Shown here piece after piece: positions 1 to 10,872 of a stretch of 58,695 nucleotides of DNA. The position numbers and the translations under genes were made by a program. Origin of the DNA: Chara braunii (taxonomy: Eukaryota > Streptophyta > Charophyceae > Charales > Characeae). A model generated the notes under the pieces. That model was not told the origin of the DNA. It worked only from the letters and a program-made list of their open reading frames with translations, and did not search any database. The DNA lies in assembly GCA_003427395.1 (NCBI GenBank), contig BFEA01000407.1:1112165-1170859 (forward strand). Direction: 5' to 3'. Positions within the stretch are counted from its first letter, which is position 1. Each line of letters begins with the position of its first letter.

Positions 1-1479
1 GGGGGGGGAGGGGGAGAGAGAAGGAAAGAGAAAGAGTAAGTGAGAGAAGTGAGGAGATCGCGCTGGGGGCTGTAGCCTGTAGGAGCACAGACCTCGAGAA
101 TCCAGGTACGCCGTCGGCCGGGGAGCTCGGGACGATTCGTTTGGTACGAAAGAGATCAGCCCGGTCACAAGCATAGCGACCATCTTCTCGTTCTGGACCG
201 ATCGATCGCGTGAGACAAATCGAATGGTGGGGGTGAGGGCGGCAGAGAGTCACGAGCTGCTTTGGGTTCCCTGTGAGAACGGTGAACTGCATAAGACTCC
301 TGTCGGTCTGTTCCTCTGCTAGAATTCGATTCGCGGCCAATCTATTCTTGAGCAACCGAGCTCTGGGCGCATCTGTATGGACCTTCGAATTGCAGTCCAT
401 CTGTGTGTCTTCTTGAACTCGAAACTGCCGCTGGTCTGTACTTGAGCCATCGAGCTCTAGGTTTCTCTGTGTAAACTCTGAATTGTAGTCCATCTACGTG
501 TCTTGTTGAACTCGAAACTGCCTCTGGTCTATACTTGAGCAACCGAGCTCTGGGTTTCTCTGTGTAAATTTTGAATTGTAGTCCATCTGCGTGTCTTCTC
601 GAACTCGAAACTGCAGCAAGTATATTCTAGAGCAACCGAGCTCTGGGTGGAAACTTTGAATTGGAGTCCATCTGCGTGTCTTCTTGAGTTCGAAATTGTA
701 GCTAGTCTACACTTGAGGAACCAAGCTCTAGGTTTCTTTGTGTAAACTTTGAATGACAGTCCATCTGCGTGTCTTCTCGAACTCGAAACTGCAGCTAGTC
801 TATTCTAGAGCAACCGAGCTCTGGGCGTAAACTCTGAATTGGAGTCCATTCGCGTGTCTTCTTGAGTTCAAAATTGTAGCTAGTCTACACTTGAGCAACC
901 GAGCTCTGGGTTTATCTGTGTAAACTTGGCATTGCAGTCTGTCTGTATAGAGCTTCGGTCTATCTAGATGTCTTCTTGGACTCGGACTGCGGCCAGTCTA
1001 TAATTGAGCGATCGAGCTTAGGGTTATCTAAGCAAACTTAGGATCCGAGTCGGCTTGTTTCGATCTCTGGGTTGGGTCTTCTGGAACTCGGATCGCAGTC
1101 GGTCCGTGCTCGAGTATCGAACTCTCGGCTGTTAATGGGATCTTCTCAAACTGGAACCGGTCTGAATCAGAGTCATCGAAGCACTCAGTTAATTATAGGA
1201 GTTCTTTGAACTGTGGTGTCCGAAAGAACTGCGGGAGCTCGGAGTGCCCCTAAGAGCATTTAAAGTTTGGTTCGAGTGGACCCCGGGTTTTGTCCACGGG
1301 ACTTCGGGGAATAAAAAGGGAGAGACAAGTTGGGAACGATCGAGGAAAGTTGAGCCGCCGAGGGGCTGGGAGTCGGCAGAAGGGGGGGGGGGCATAAGGA
1401 GTAGGCGGAATGCGCCTCCGATAGCAGAGGAAGTCGGAGTAGCCGCGCCCACTCATAGTGGAGCAGTTAAGGAGCGACA
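1..1479 (+). repeat. 5' LTR, partial (R/U5 side)
   Basis: The LTR end is placed just before the primer-binding site at 1483. No TATA box or U3 is seen, so the window opens inside the LTR. The first 45 bases are G/GA-rich, and the window ends in a (GA)n run inside the 3' LTR. The two window ends may therefore be the same position in the two LTRs. No ORF here is convincing. Confidence 0.6.
340..1020 (+). repeat. Tandem repeat, ~93-bp unit, 8 copies
   Basis: The phrase GAGCTCTGGG or a close variant recurs at about 358, 452, 545, 638, 723, 816, 901 and 1013. Most spacings are 93, with two of 85 that lack the TTTCTCTGT segment. Each unit also carries CAGTCCATCTGCGTGTCTTC-like and GAACTCGAAACTGC-like phrases. 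It is a diverged minisatellite inside the LTR. Confidence 0.85.
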
Positions 1480-1482
1480 AAG

Positions 1483-1500
1483 TGGCGCCGTTGTCGGGGA
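1483..1500 (+). promoter_or_regulatory. Primer-binding site (PBS)
   Basis: TGGCGCCGTTGTCGGGGA differs by one base from the widespread plant Ty3/gypsy PBS TGGCGCCGTTGCCGGGGA, from memory assigned to tRNA-Asp. It fixes the 5' LTR end at about 1479 and the element's orientation as plus. Confidence 0.75.
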
Positions 1501-1929
1501 TGAGCATTCTTCCGCGGCCCCGGCGGTCTCAAGGACCACAGTGTGAGGGAGGACGAGCGTGACAGGTGGTGGAGGGCTTGTCTTTTTTTCGACATCCATT
1601 TCTTCGGCAGTTTCGTTTTCGACATCGACTTTTCCAACGGCATTTCGACATCGATTTTTTTTTAACGGCATTTTTCGGCCTCGAAGATCCTTGGTACTTT
1701 TTTGGTTGGGGCCTTGTTTTCCGTGCAGGAGGGGCTGTTGGGTTGTTTGGGTGCGAGGGACTTGGGGTGTTGGAATCTCTCGGTTTTTGCAGGTCCGCGC
1801 CGACCTCGCTTGCGACTTCGGCCCCTCTTTCATCTTCCAAGAATCCAGGTCAAGCTCTTGCTGGGAGGTGTGATATTTTTTGTGTGTTTATTTTTAAAAT
1901 CTGCAAATTAAGAGGGTGAAACAGTTTGC

Positions 1930-2448
1930 TTGTGGGGTTTGAATGAGGGTAAAAAACAATCAAAGAGGGGGAAGAAGAGTCGTACGGGAAAATTGTGTGA
2001 GGGGTCCGCACGTGGGGAACAGAGAGTGGACGCTAGGGGGGGAGAGGAAAGGGGGGTTCAAGAGGGTCCTAGGACGCAATCGGTTTGGGATTCAGGAGGG
2101 TTGGTCCAAAGGGAGAGGGGTTTGCCGAATATCCTAGACCCATACGGGTTGTGGACATCACCCGCACGAGACGCGACTCCCGCGAGGGAGCGGAGTTCTC
2201 AAGCAAGTGTTGTTCGGGACTCAGGGGTGAGAAGGGTAGTGCTTCGAGTTTCGGGGCAAGGGGTCGAGGGAACTTCAATCGCCGTTGAGAACAAAAGGGG
2301 TAGGGGGCTAATTCGGGAAGAAGAGAGGAGAGATATGTGGGGCACCTTGGAAGAGGAATCGGAGGCCGAGTCCTGGGTGGACCGGTGTCTAGCCGATTTC
2401 TCGGACTTGGATCTCGGGGACTACTGGGACTACGAGAACGGATTCTGA
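1930..2448 (+). CDS. Unknown leader ORF upstream of gag (172 aa)
   Basis: An open frame of 172 codons in the retroelement leader. The N-terminal third is rich in Lys, Arg and Gly; the C-terminal 35 residues are acidic and aromatic and end in DLGDYWDYENGF. That composition change is more protein-like than chance, but I recognise no domain. The start is the first methionine. Ogre/Tat retroelements carry an extra ORF in this position, which is analogy only. It could be a random frame in GC-rich leader DNA; an antisense frame over the same bases (2069-2488) looks less natural. Confidence 0.3.
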   Translation: MWGLNEGKKQSKRGKKSRTGKLCEGSARGEQRVDARGGEERGVQEGPRTQSVWDSGGLVQRERGLPNILDPYGLWTSPARDATPARERSSQASVVRDSGVRRVVLRVSGQGVEGTSIAVENKRGRGLIREEERRDMWGTLEEESEAESWVDRCLADFSDLDLGDYWDYENGF

Positions 2449-3057
2449 AAAGGTCGAAGACTACAAGGTACATATTTAAAGTGGCCAAACCTGAGAGACT
2501 CTCTTGCTAAAATTCTAATTCCCCGCCCTTTTTTGTAAAGACCCTGATTAAATTCTCCGATTCCGAGAGAGAAAGACTCAGACAGAGGCGAATAGGAAGA
2601 GGGGAACGAAGTGAGAGGAGTTCACGATACAAGGAGGAGAATGGGAGGGAGTAAACAGGCTAGGGATCATTGATTAATAGGCGGATGAAGTCTCGGGACC
2701 CGGGTAATTCCACGCTTGAGGTGGGCCGAGTAGGGGCGTGGTGCCGGATAGGCTAACTTAGGACTAGGGGTCGGTTTGGTGGGGGACATAGGGCACGGGT
2801 GTGTGACTACGGTCCAACTCCGGAGAGGGGGTTGCCACCCCTCTTCGGGGACAACCTGTATTCACGGCTAGTCTCTATACCTTGAAGTGGGAGGACCTCT
2901 CAGCGGGGGAGGACAGGAAGGTAGTCGAGTGAGACAGCATTCCTTCTCTGGTCCATTTGATCCTGCTGAGCTCATAGACACCTTCTCCTTGCAGGGTAGG
3001 GGTGGTCTCTCAAGTGACCAAAAGTAAGGGTGACAAAAAGGGTCTTCTTTGATTAGA
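2449..3057 (+). other. No gene seen; purine-rich leader
   Basis: I see no convincing ORF, RNA gene or repeat here. The stretch is G/A-rich on the plus strand, as in the rest of the retroelement leader. Confidence 0.5.
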
Positions 3058-3774
3058 ATGTATGAGCTTAGAGGCGGTCCCGGAAGGGATTAGTGTGAGC
3101 AGTTACGGTGGAGTCGATGTGTGGTGTTACACTTTTCGTCTGTGGACGGGGGATTCTGACGTTGCCATTTACGTAGACGAAGGGCAAGATCGAGAAGATA
3201 ATTTCCTCTGTGGATGAGAGGAGGCGGTCGACCACTCTCGCATGGAAAAAGAAGAGCTGAAGAGGGTACGGGCTTAGATACTTCTACTCTTTGGGGTACC
3301 GGACCTACCCTAGGGTTAGTCGACCTACGCCAGTAATTCCGGACGCCTGTCTCGTCGCGTCGGACGAGTGGAGAGTATTGGTCGCGATCATAGAGGAGGT
3401 AGTAGGGAGCCTATTAGCCTAGGGGTTTTGGAGGTTGAGCCGGCGGGCATTAGCGTGAGTAGTTGTGGGGGTGTAGACGTGTGGTATTATAACTTTTTTT
3501 TGTGGACCGGGGACTCCGATTTTGACATAGCACTCTATGTAGAAGAAGGGACGAATCGAGGGAAAGACTTTCTTAGTAGTTGGCAGGAGGTTGTTGGTCA
3601 CGCTCAACTAGAGAGGGAACTCTTAGGGCAATTACGGGATCTGGTATTTCTACACGTTGGGTTACCGGACCTTCCGATGAGAGGAAAGACCTGCCCTCAC
3701 GATACCGGACGGGTCGGACGGTTGGAAGGTGTTAGTGGGGATTATCGAAGAGGTGGTCCAAAGCCAGGAGGGGC
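3058..3774 (+). pseudogene. Duplicated unknown module (two diverged copies)
   Basis: Two direct copies lie at about 3073-3335 and 3430-3700. Copy 1 reads ISVSSYGGVDVWCYTF...LWTGDSDVAIYVDEG and copy 2 reads ISVSSCGGVDVWYYNF...LWTGDSDFDIALYVEEG. Both end near a VPDLP or LPDLP motif. Copy 2 lies in an open frame of 140 codons (3368-3790); copy 1 has internal stops. Synonymous differences between the copies suggest they once encoded protein. I do not recognise the domain. It sits directly before the repeated ORF family at 3.8-8.1 kb and may be its N-terminal partner. Confidence 0.5.
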
Positions 3775-4426
3775 ATGGTTAGGATTGTAGAAGTGACTAA
3801 CGACGGTAGAGTCCAAGTCGAAAAGGTGGACCTTCTCAAGGAGAGAGAGTGTTTCAACGTCCCCTTAGATCACTGTACATAGAGATACTTAGCCGGACGT
3901 GAGAGAGGGGTGAAACTAAAAAAGGGAGTTTTTCTCTGGGCACGATTCGCCGTAGGAGTTTGGGAAGGGGATCAGTGGACCAGGAATATACCTAGGAACG
4001 GGCTGAAGGCCCGACGAGTGACGGTTCGTGCTGAGGGCACAATCTACCTAAGTCGGGAGGCCTGGGTACAGTACGTCATCCACAGGGCATTGGGGTGGTA
4101 TCGGTCAAACCATTGGGAGGTACGTGTGGGGCCTATTCTAAAACAGATGTTCGAGGAGGGCCCCCCTTTGGCACAACCTGTCGTTCCGCTTGCGAGTGAC
4201 TTGTGCTCGGGACGAGAAATACCCTCGTGTTACGGGTTGCGTCCAAGCCATATTTTCGTCTTACGTCTTCAGGAGAGTGTGTGGAGAGGGGGCCGCGTAC
4301 GAGAAGGTCGTGAAGTCTATGAGATGGGAGAAAAGAAGAGGGTTGTCCTTTCGTTCGCTTCATTGGTACTTCTCTTATTGTGTGGACAACCCAGTGCCGT
4401 ACGGGGTTAGGGCTGATCGGATCTGA
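3775..4426 (+). pseudogene. Tandem unknown-ORF family, unit 1
   Basis: The unit begins MVRIVEVTNDGRVQVEK at the ATG at 3775, meets a stop TAG at 3880-3882, and continues in the same frame through VTVRAEGTIYLSREAW. A frameshift then leads to LHWYFSYCVDNP near 4390. These two motifs, an IFL-type strand after an alternating V-x-A-x pattern and a closing W-x(5)-C-V-D motif, recur in the following units. That identifies it as a diverged paralogue. No known domain is recognised. It lies between the retroelement PBS and gag. Confidence 0.5.
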
Positions 4427-4524
4427 GAAAGGATCTCTTTGGAATCGGAGTGAGACCGTGAAGGTGGGAGAGACTACCGTTACCAAAGAGTTTTTGAAGT
4501 CCGACAAAAAATGTTTTAGCATGA

Positions 4525-5070
4525 ATGGTTCTTTTTGAAAAGGACCTTGGTAAGTTTGTCGGATCCCCTTTTGACGAGCGAGGGGTTCGTAGCTTGGTTC
4601 CCAGCAACGGGGAAGTCCCCGATTGGAGGAGGTTGGAAGGTGAAGAAATCACGGTCGGCAGGAATATCGTGTGGATAGAGTCGCAAGAAGTAAGGGGTAA
4701 AGCGACTGAGGTGCATCTCAAAGTCACGGCAATAATCTTCGTCGAGCCAGGGGCTTGGGCAAAGGATGTAGTACCCCTGGTCTTAGGCCAAGGGGGTGGG
4801 CTGAATCTGATGCTCCAAGAAGTAAGAAAAGTAAGGAGGAGGTGGATAGTTTGGATACGGAGGGAATTTAGCTTTGTGGCAATAGAGGCGGAGAGGTTCG
4901 CCCGGGCAGGTGAACTTTCGAGGGCGAGTTATCCGGTGACCACGAGGGCCCCAGGCTTTGTGTTCTTGAGCTCAAACGAGGGCAGGGTCGTAAAGCTCTT
5001 GGAGAGAGGAGGAAGTTTAGGACTACCCTTTAGGGCCCTGTGGATACTTTACACTCACTGTGTCGACTAG
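4525..5070 (+). pseudogene. Tandem unknown-ORF family, unit 2
   Basis: A 181-codon frame containing HLKVTAIIFVEPGAWAKDVV in the middle and ending in GRVVKLLERGGSLGLPFRAL followed by WILYTHCVD and a stop. These match units 1 and 3 in order and spacing. The true N-terminus probably begins near 4458 in another frame (VKVGETTVTKEF), so a frameshift is likely at about 4520. Function unknown. Confidence 0.5.
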
Positions 5071-5188
5071 GGAATCCCTCCGCGAGAGAAACTCTGGGGT
5101 ATTTTTAGGAGGCTTGGGTCTCTAGAAAAGTCAGCCGCACTCTCGCCTAAGAAGTATCGCGAGTGGGTCTTCAGAACAACCACGGTAG

Positions 5189-5923
5189 ATGGTAAGGTTT
5201 ACGCTCAGCGATAACGGAGTGGTAGAAACGATAGAGGCCGGTGAAGAAAGACAGGTCTTGATTCCTGGAGACCCTCGCGTAACTCCCTACTGGATGAGCG
5301 TTGAGAAGGGAGAGAACATCGAAGATAGTGCTTACGTGTGGGTCCGGGCTCGTCCACCCACTTGGAAGGAAGGGGTGCGAAGGGGGGGTCCGCCTCACCT
5401 GGGACGGTTTCTCGAGGTTCAGGCTACGGTATTCCTCGACGAGGGTTCGTGGACTGAAGTTTGGAGGGGTTTAGTAACCGGCCTGGAGACTCATACGGAG
5501 TATCTTGAGCTCACGACGAAGGTAGCGAATGATTTAGTACTAAGCGCTTACAAGGAAGGGACTTCCGAGTCGTGGACGCAGGTGTCCTTCGCCGAGCTAG
5601 GCGAAGTCCCTCAAGCTTCCAGGGTGCTCCACGCAGCCTTGCCCAGATTTCTGGTACGATCGCTCCTACGGAACCCGGAAGGGAGAGTGGTAGAAGTACT
5701 CCGAACCGCACAACAATCTGGGGTGTGGACGGGAGGGCTATTTTGGCTCTACACTCGGTGTGTCGACGCTAGAGCTCCCCCTAGGAGAGAGCTAGCACCT
5801 ATATTCGAAAGGTTAAGGGAGTTTGAGGGGGTGAGAGCTCACGTTGCTGACGTCTCATATACCCGCCACTTTGGGGAAGAGCAAGTGACTAACCGGAGGG
5901 GGTACGAGGCTCTGAAGAGGTGA
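5189..5923 (+). CDS. Tandem unknown-ORF family, unit 3 (best preserved)
   Basis: A 244-codon open frame from an ATG (MVRFTLSDNG). Segments in order: an N-terminal beta-like part, FLEVQATVFLDEGSW at about residues 72-86, NPEGRVVEVLRTAQQSGVW at about 158-176, then LFWLYTRCVD at about 180-189, and a 55-residue tail. It shares the family motifs with units 1, 2, 4 and 6 and has no internal stop. Its stop codon overlaps the ATG of unit 4 (TGATG). I do not recognise the fold. It may be a relic structural or accessory ORF of the retroelement. Confidence 0.5.
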   Translation: MVRFTLSDNGVVETIEAGEERQVLIPGDPRVTPYWMSVEKGENIEDSAYVWVRARPPTWKEGVRRGGPPHLGRFLEVQATVFLDEGSWTEVWRGLVTGLETHTEYLELTTKVANDLVLSAYKEGTSESWTQVSFAELGEVPQASRVLHAALPRFLVRSLLRNPEGRVVEVLRTAQQSGVWTGGLFWLYTRCVDARAPPRRELAPIFERLREFEGVRAHVADVSYTRHFGEEQVTNRRGYEALKR

Positions 5924-6675
5924 TGATAAGGGGAATTCCCGAAACTCTTTGGGCCTCAATAGAGCCTATAGAAGAGGCAGGGGAGGTTGTCCACATCACA
6001 TTACCAAAGGCGAGCTTGGAGGGTCCGACGAGAACCTTTCGAAGGGAAGTGTCCGGAATCCGCTGAGGAAAGACGTTCGTTCGGTTGTCAGTAAGTAGCG
6101 AGGAGGGGTTAGTGATCGGGGAAGCCAAGATATTCCTTTCGAAGGAGGGTCTCCTAAAGGTAGTCCAGAATTCGAAGTTGGGGGAAGACCCTCTCTTAGA
6201 CGCGCAAGCTGTACGAGACCATCTAGAGGTGCTAGTGAAGGAGGTGAGACCTCGAGAGAGGTACCAAAGGGTATATCAAGTGACTTTCGCGGGTTGGGAA
6301 GAGGTACTGCTATTTGTCGTCAGTGACCCCGTAGGAGTCCCTCGTTTCATTCTTGAGCGGGTCTACCCCTCCGAAGCAATCAAGAGGGTGGTAGAGCGTA
6401 GGATCTCGATCTTGAACCTATTTCAGTTCATGGGATCAGACCTGCACTCCTTGCTGTCGTGGTGCCTTCGAAACCCGTACCAGGACGATTGGTCGTCGCT
6501 AGAGGACCTGGGTTACGCCTTCGAACGCTGGGGCCGACACGTGAGGGTGTCGACGATTTCGTGGAGGTACTTGGGGAAAATCTGTGAGGTGCGGTTGGAG
6601 GGATTGGATCCCTCGGATCTCATTCGGATCGCGATTGTGTGCCGCCGAAGGAACTTAAGGCATGAGCGAACCTGA
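5923..6675 (+). pseudogene. Tandem unknown-ORF family, unit 4
   Basis: It starts at the ATG overlapping the unit-3 stop, reads MIRGIPETLW..., has one in-frame TGA near 6063, and continues KTFVRLSVSSEEGL, GEAKIFLSKEGLLKVV, FILERVYPSEAIKRVVE and SLLSWCLRNPYQDDW. Unit 6 aligns along its whole length (MIR start, ITLPK versus VTLPK, VRLSV versus VRFSV, AKIFLS versus AEIFLS, YPSEA versus YPDDA). That makes paralogy firm although the function is unknown. Confidence 0.55.
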
Positions 6676-6858
6676 CACGGAAGAGCTGGTGGGACTAGAG
6701 AGGGTGAGGGCAAAATTGTATAGAATCCTGACCCTTTGCTGGGAAGAGAAGAGAAGACCAAAGCCAGGGTCTTAACATAAGATCAAATTACTTGAGACAA
6801 TCACGATTAAGATCTTCGACGAATTGAAAGAGGAGCTCCTCTCGGGAGAAAGATAGGC

Positions 6859-7305
6859 ATGAGAACTACCTTCACCTCAAATTCGATAACCTGGGAATTA
6901 GAGACTTGTGCCAACGGCCTCGAAGTCAAGGTACAGGGGGGAGCGGAACTTAGCCAAGGTCCCAGAGAAAACCAGGAGGCTCGAGCTAAGAAGGAATTCT
7001 TTGTCGAAGTCCGGCGATTGGCTTTATGGAAGACGAGAGCATGAACCACCTTAGCGAAGTTTTTGGTTTTTGTTAGGAATTGTAGAGAACCCTTACTAGA
7101 GGTCGAGAGAAAATTTGAGGACTCTAGGTGGCTCAGGACTCCCCTCGAAGCCAAGTTGCACCTAGTTGAGGCCCGTTTCTGGGAGAGGACGGGAGAATAT
7201 GAGAAAGCCTTGCACCAAACGATACTCGACCAAGGCGAGAGCGCTCGAGGGAGGTGTGAGGACTCGTTTGTGGAAGCGGTTGAGCGATTAGCCCGGGTAA
7301 GGTAG
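6859..7305 (+). pseudogene. Tandem unknown-ORF family, unit 5 (short, broken)
   Basis: One frame from 6859 reads MRTTFTSNSITWELE..., stops at a TGA at 7042-7044, and continues in the same frame to 7305 with VEARFWERTGEYEKALHQ. Its position between units 4 and 6, the N-terminal pattern and the KKEFFVEVRR strand suggest it belongs to the family. Its similarity is weaker than that of units 4 and 6, and the C-terminal W...CVD motif is not evident. Confidence 0.35.
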
Positions 7306-7313
7306 GTCTGTCA

Positions 7314-8120
7314 ATGATTAGATACAACAGGGGGAGCCATGTCGGAAACTTAGAGATGTCTTGGAAGTCGGGGGCTAGGTATGGAGTAACCCTCCCCAAG
7401 ATTAGGAAGGTAGGGGAGGTTATTATGAAGTTCTTCGAGATCTACGGGCAGAAAACGATCGTTCGTTTCTCGGTAGTTTCCGAGGGAGGTACCCGCACGC
7501 GGAGGGCTGAAATCTTCCTGTCTCACTACGATAGGCAGTCCTCTGCGACCGAGTTAGCAGAAGGGAAGGACCCTTTTGATATCGCCTTAAGAGCCCTAGA
7601 CCGGCTTAAAGGACTGAGAGGGGGGGCCGCCAAAGGACGCGCAGTAGATAGGGTTGAGTACCGAGGGAGGTTAGAGATCCCGCGTGCGCCTCACGGTCGG
7701 ACTTGGGAAATCCCTGTTTGGGCCTACCGAATGCTCTACCCCGACGACGCAGCTGTAAGCAAGGTCCTAAATAAATGACAGATAATTGAAAAATTTCCCC
7801 TAGGAGAGGAGAAGAGACACGAGTTTTTCACCCAGTGTTGGGAGTCGCGGGAGCATACGGACTTCGAGTGGTGGGTATTACTAGGGGAGTTCATTAAGCC
7901 TCTGTTTGGAGGGCAAGCCGGAGAGGTGGATAGAGCTCTGATTAGAAGGTGTTCTCAAGAGGTGATTAGGGGCATTTCCGTTCTAGAAATTGCCAACCTT
8001 GCGTTAGCTGCTTGTGAAGAGAAACGAGTACGCGACTCTTGGTGGACCTTGACTAGTGAAGAATTTGAGGGTGATAATGAGGAACATGAATCAAGTGAGG
8101 GGGAGGAAAGTTGGGAATAA
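7314..8120 (+). pseudogene. Tandem unknown-ORF family, unit 6
   Basis: The frame from 7314 reads MIRYNRGSHVGNLEMSW..., YGVTLPKIRKVGEV, VRFSVVSEGG, RRAEIFLSHYDRQ and YRMLYPDDAAVSKVLNK. It then meets a single TGA (7776-7778) and continues in frame as FFTQCWESREHTDFEWW, ending with an acidic tail at 8120. That gives about 268 codons, close to unit 4 (251). The stop is compatible with a C-to-T change of CGA. The acidic end EEHESSEGEESWE precedes the gag region. Confidence 0.5.
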
Positions 8121-8618
8121 AGTAACGAAGCGGAAGGATAGGGAGGTGACACTAGCGAGGGAAGCGACTAGAGATTGGATAGGGTGCATGGAAAGTGAGG
8201 TGGAGCCGGACTCGCCCGATCACCTAAGACCACTAGCACGGGGGGAACCGAGGAAGACACCGAGTTAGGGGCAAGATTAAGCAAGTCAACCGAAGGAGTG
8301 ACCGAGGGATGAAAGCTATAGGTAAGGCCTTAAGGAGCACGGAGGCACCCCTCGGAGAGAGAACTGTGGAACAACGAGCAAATTTCGAGGAGCGTTTGCA
8401 CCGGGAAGTGGAGCCGCGAATACCAGTAAGAGAAAGGACGGCAGAAGCCACGAAGGGCTTCCCGATCGAAAACCGATGGGCGGGTCAAGTGGACGTGGAA
8501 GAAAGAGTTGGCGAGGGGCAAGAGTTCCCACGTGACAGGGCTGGGTGCTGGGCACCGAGGAGGGGCTAAGAAGGGAGCCTAAGGAGAAGGGAACTGGGAG
8601 ACGAATGACCAATAGAAA
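8121..8618 (+). other. Leader between unknown ORFs and gag; no gene supported
   Basis: Purine-rich sequence with overlapping short frames on both strands. None has recognisable motifs or matches the neighbouring repeated family. Confidence 0.4.
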
Positions 8619-9898
8619 TTGGGGGGGGACCACGGAGATGGGCCGGGAGAGAGACCGGTTCCGCATGGGTTCAGGAGGAAGCGGTTGGAAGGAATGTGGG
8701 AGGATTCGGAGACGTCTGGAGAAGGTTTAGGGGTGCGTTGGGAACGCGAAGACCCGGGTGATAAAGGCCACCGTGGGGAGGAACCATCGGGACCTCCGAG
8801 GGCTCGGCCGCGGATGGAAGAACTAGACCCTGCTTGGTACGAACCCTACGACCCGGTAATAGATGGTCCTTACTGCTGTCGGTATGATGACCGGCGAGTC
8901 CCCTACTACGATGTGAACCTAGGACTGGAATCGCTCTTCTTCAATGGGAGGGACGTGACCGGGTTCATGGAGAAGTGGGAGAGTTACGCCTACCGGAAGA
9001 AATTTTCGGAGAAAGAATAGATCAACCATTTTATATAACATTCGAACCCTGAACTGGACCAGGCCATTAGGGCAATATACCCGGCAGATGGGAGGTGGAA
9101 AACCTTCAAGAGCAGCTTGTTGCGAACCTTCGCCTGCGACGATTTGATCCCTACGATAGAAGGGTTGCGCCGGGTCTCAAGATGGGAACAGGAAAGTCTG
9201 GTGGCATTCACTCGAAGGTTCAAACGCTTGTCGCACGCTTTGGTGGATATGGGGATGCTCTCGGAAGTAGATTGGTGTGTGATGTTCATGCTGCACCTAC
9301 CTGAAGAAAAGAGGAAGGAGGTTTTCGAGAGGGCCCCTAGGGACTCGGCAAATTTTGAAAGGGTCGCCTAAGTGGTCTTCACGGGAGGAGGAGTAGACGT
9401 GCGGGACTATATGAAGGAGAGTCTGGATATGGCGCTTCGAAGTATGCGTACTCAAAGGAACGACAGTCCTCGCGGAAACGATAGACCGCCGCATGGAGCC
9501 CCCGGCCAGCGCTGGGGAGGAGGGCCAACAGGTTGGCGGAACGAGTCCGAAAAACCAAGGGAATTGGATAAATGATCGGGAGGCTGGAGGTAATCGAGGT
9601 TCTGATTTGGGGAATTCTCATTGGAAGGATGCAAGGGATGGAAGATGGGGAGACCCTCCCCAGCCTAGGGCCGCGGGGACTCGGCCCGAGGTAAGTGAGG
9701 CTAGGGCTTCACAGGCGCCCGGTCCCTCAACAACCGTTGGGACAACGCCCCAAGTAGGTACACCGTACAAGTCCTAACAATCCTCCGCCTCGGAGCGGGT
9801 GTGTCTATTGCAATGAAGATGGTCACATCAAGCGGGAGTGTCCTCATCTCACGGAAGCCCTAAGGTTAGGAGTGGTGAATTTGAATGAAAATAATTAG
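8619..9898 (+). pseudogene. gag: Retrotransposon gag
   Basis: One frame (from 8619) carries FFNGRDVTGFMEKWESYAYR, then AIRAIYPADGRWKTFKSSLL and WEQESLVAFTRRFKRLSH, the helical capsid-like pattern of Ty3/gypsy gag. It has in-frame stops at 9018, 9036 and 9369 and ends at 9575. The downstream part switches frame twice (9493-9777, then the zinc knuckle frame). The protein would form the virus-like particle and bind element RNA. The closest functional alternative is any retroelement capsid; position before protease makes gag secure. Not translatable as it stands. Confidence 0.75.
9800..9841 (+). other. CCHC zinc knuckle of gag
   Basis: The translation CVYCNEDGHIKREC fits C-x2-C-x4-H-x4-C exactly. 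This is the nucleocapsid zinc knuckle that binds retroelement RNA. Confidence 0.9.
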
Positions 9899-9943
9899 GT
9901 TGTGTAGGGAGATGATGGAAAAGCGGTCTCCTTCTAACCCTCG

Positions 9944-10872
9944 ATGAAGATAAACGTGGACAAGAGGATTGATCTGCAAGAGGCAAGGCTAGGGAAGAAG
10001 CCTAAGGTCGACGGGACTTCTAGCTCCTTCCACATCCAAATGACGGAGGCACAGGGCGGTGTGGCCATAAGCGAGCTGAAGGTGTCCAACATCAAGTTCG
10101 TTGAGACCAAGCCTAAAGAAGAGGGACTATGCCTGAGAGTGAGAACCCAAGGGCCAAGTTGGGGCCGGGCCATCAAAGAGCAAGGAAAGCTCGACAGTGG
10201 ACAGAGGGAAGAGGAGTGGCGACGACGACCAACCAATAGTCGACGCTAAAACCACGGAGGAAAGGAACGAGGAAGAACCTACGTTGCCGAAATCGCCTAG
10301 GAAGAAAGGGCCAAAGAAGTGAAGTGTACCTTGGACGAGATAGACACGGTTGCACCCCTGCGGAGGACTCTAATGCAGCCAATGCAATGCACTCTTCTGA
10401 AGTATCTGGCGGCCAGCAAGAGCGCTAGAGACGAGCTCCTGAGCATCACAAGGAAGGTGAGGATTCCGCTCGTGGGAGGACCAACCGTTCCTGGAGATGG
10501 ACCCGCCAAGGAGGAGGTACAATCCTCTCGGATTACAATGGAGGAACTGCCGGCAAATTTCTTCTCCGAGGAGGAAGACAAGAAATTCTATGTATTAGGG
10601 AGCGGCCAGCTCCAAGCCGTGGTGAGTGGGAAGAAGATGAGATCCCTAGTGGATAATGGGTCCGAGTCGACCGTGTGTCGGGAACTGGGGCTAAAAGTGG
10701 ATAGGGGAGTGACCATGTCGATGGTAGTGGCGGACAACAAGTTCCAACCGGTGGAAGGGGTATGTCACAACCCCTTGATTGAGGTCGCAGAAGTGGAAGT
10801 TACTGTCCCAATTTTCTCAGTGAAAGAATGTTCTTTCGAGTTGATCCTCGGGAGGACATGGTTGAGCGTGGT
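9944..10872 (+). pseudogene. pol: Retropepsin-like protease region
   Basis: The frame of the zinc knuckle resumes at 9944 and again at 10319, separated by stops near 9896 and 10247. The active-site region reads MRSLVDNGSESTVC: Asp-Asn-Gly in place of the usual Asp-Ser/Thr-Gly. A second hallmark, LILGRTWLS, is the conserved Ile-hydrophobic-Gly-Arg motif near the C-terminus. Translation after TWLSVV is foreign, marking the junction with the 8.1-kb insertion. It would be an aspartic protease cleaving the Gag-Pol polyprotein. The Asn is likely a lineage variant or decay. Confidence 0.75.
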
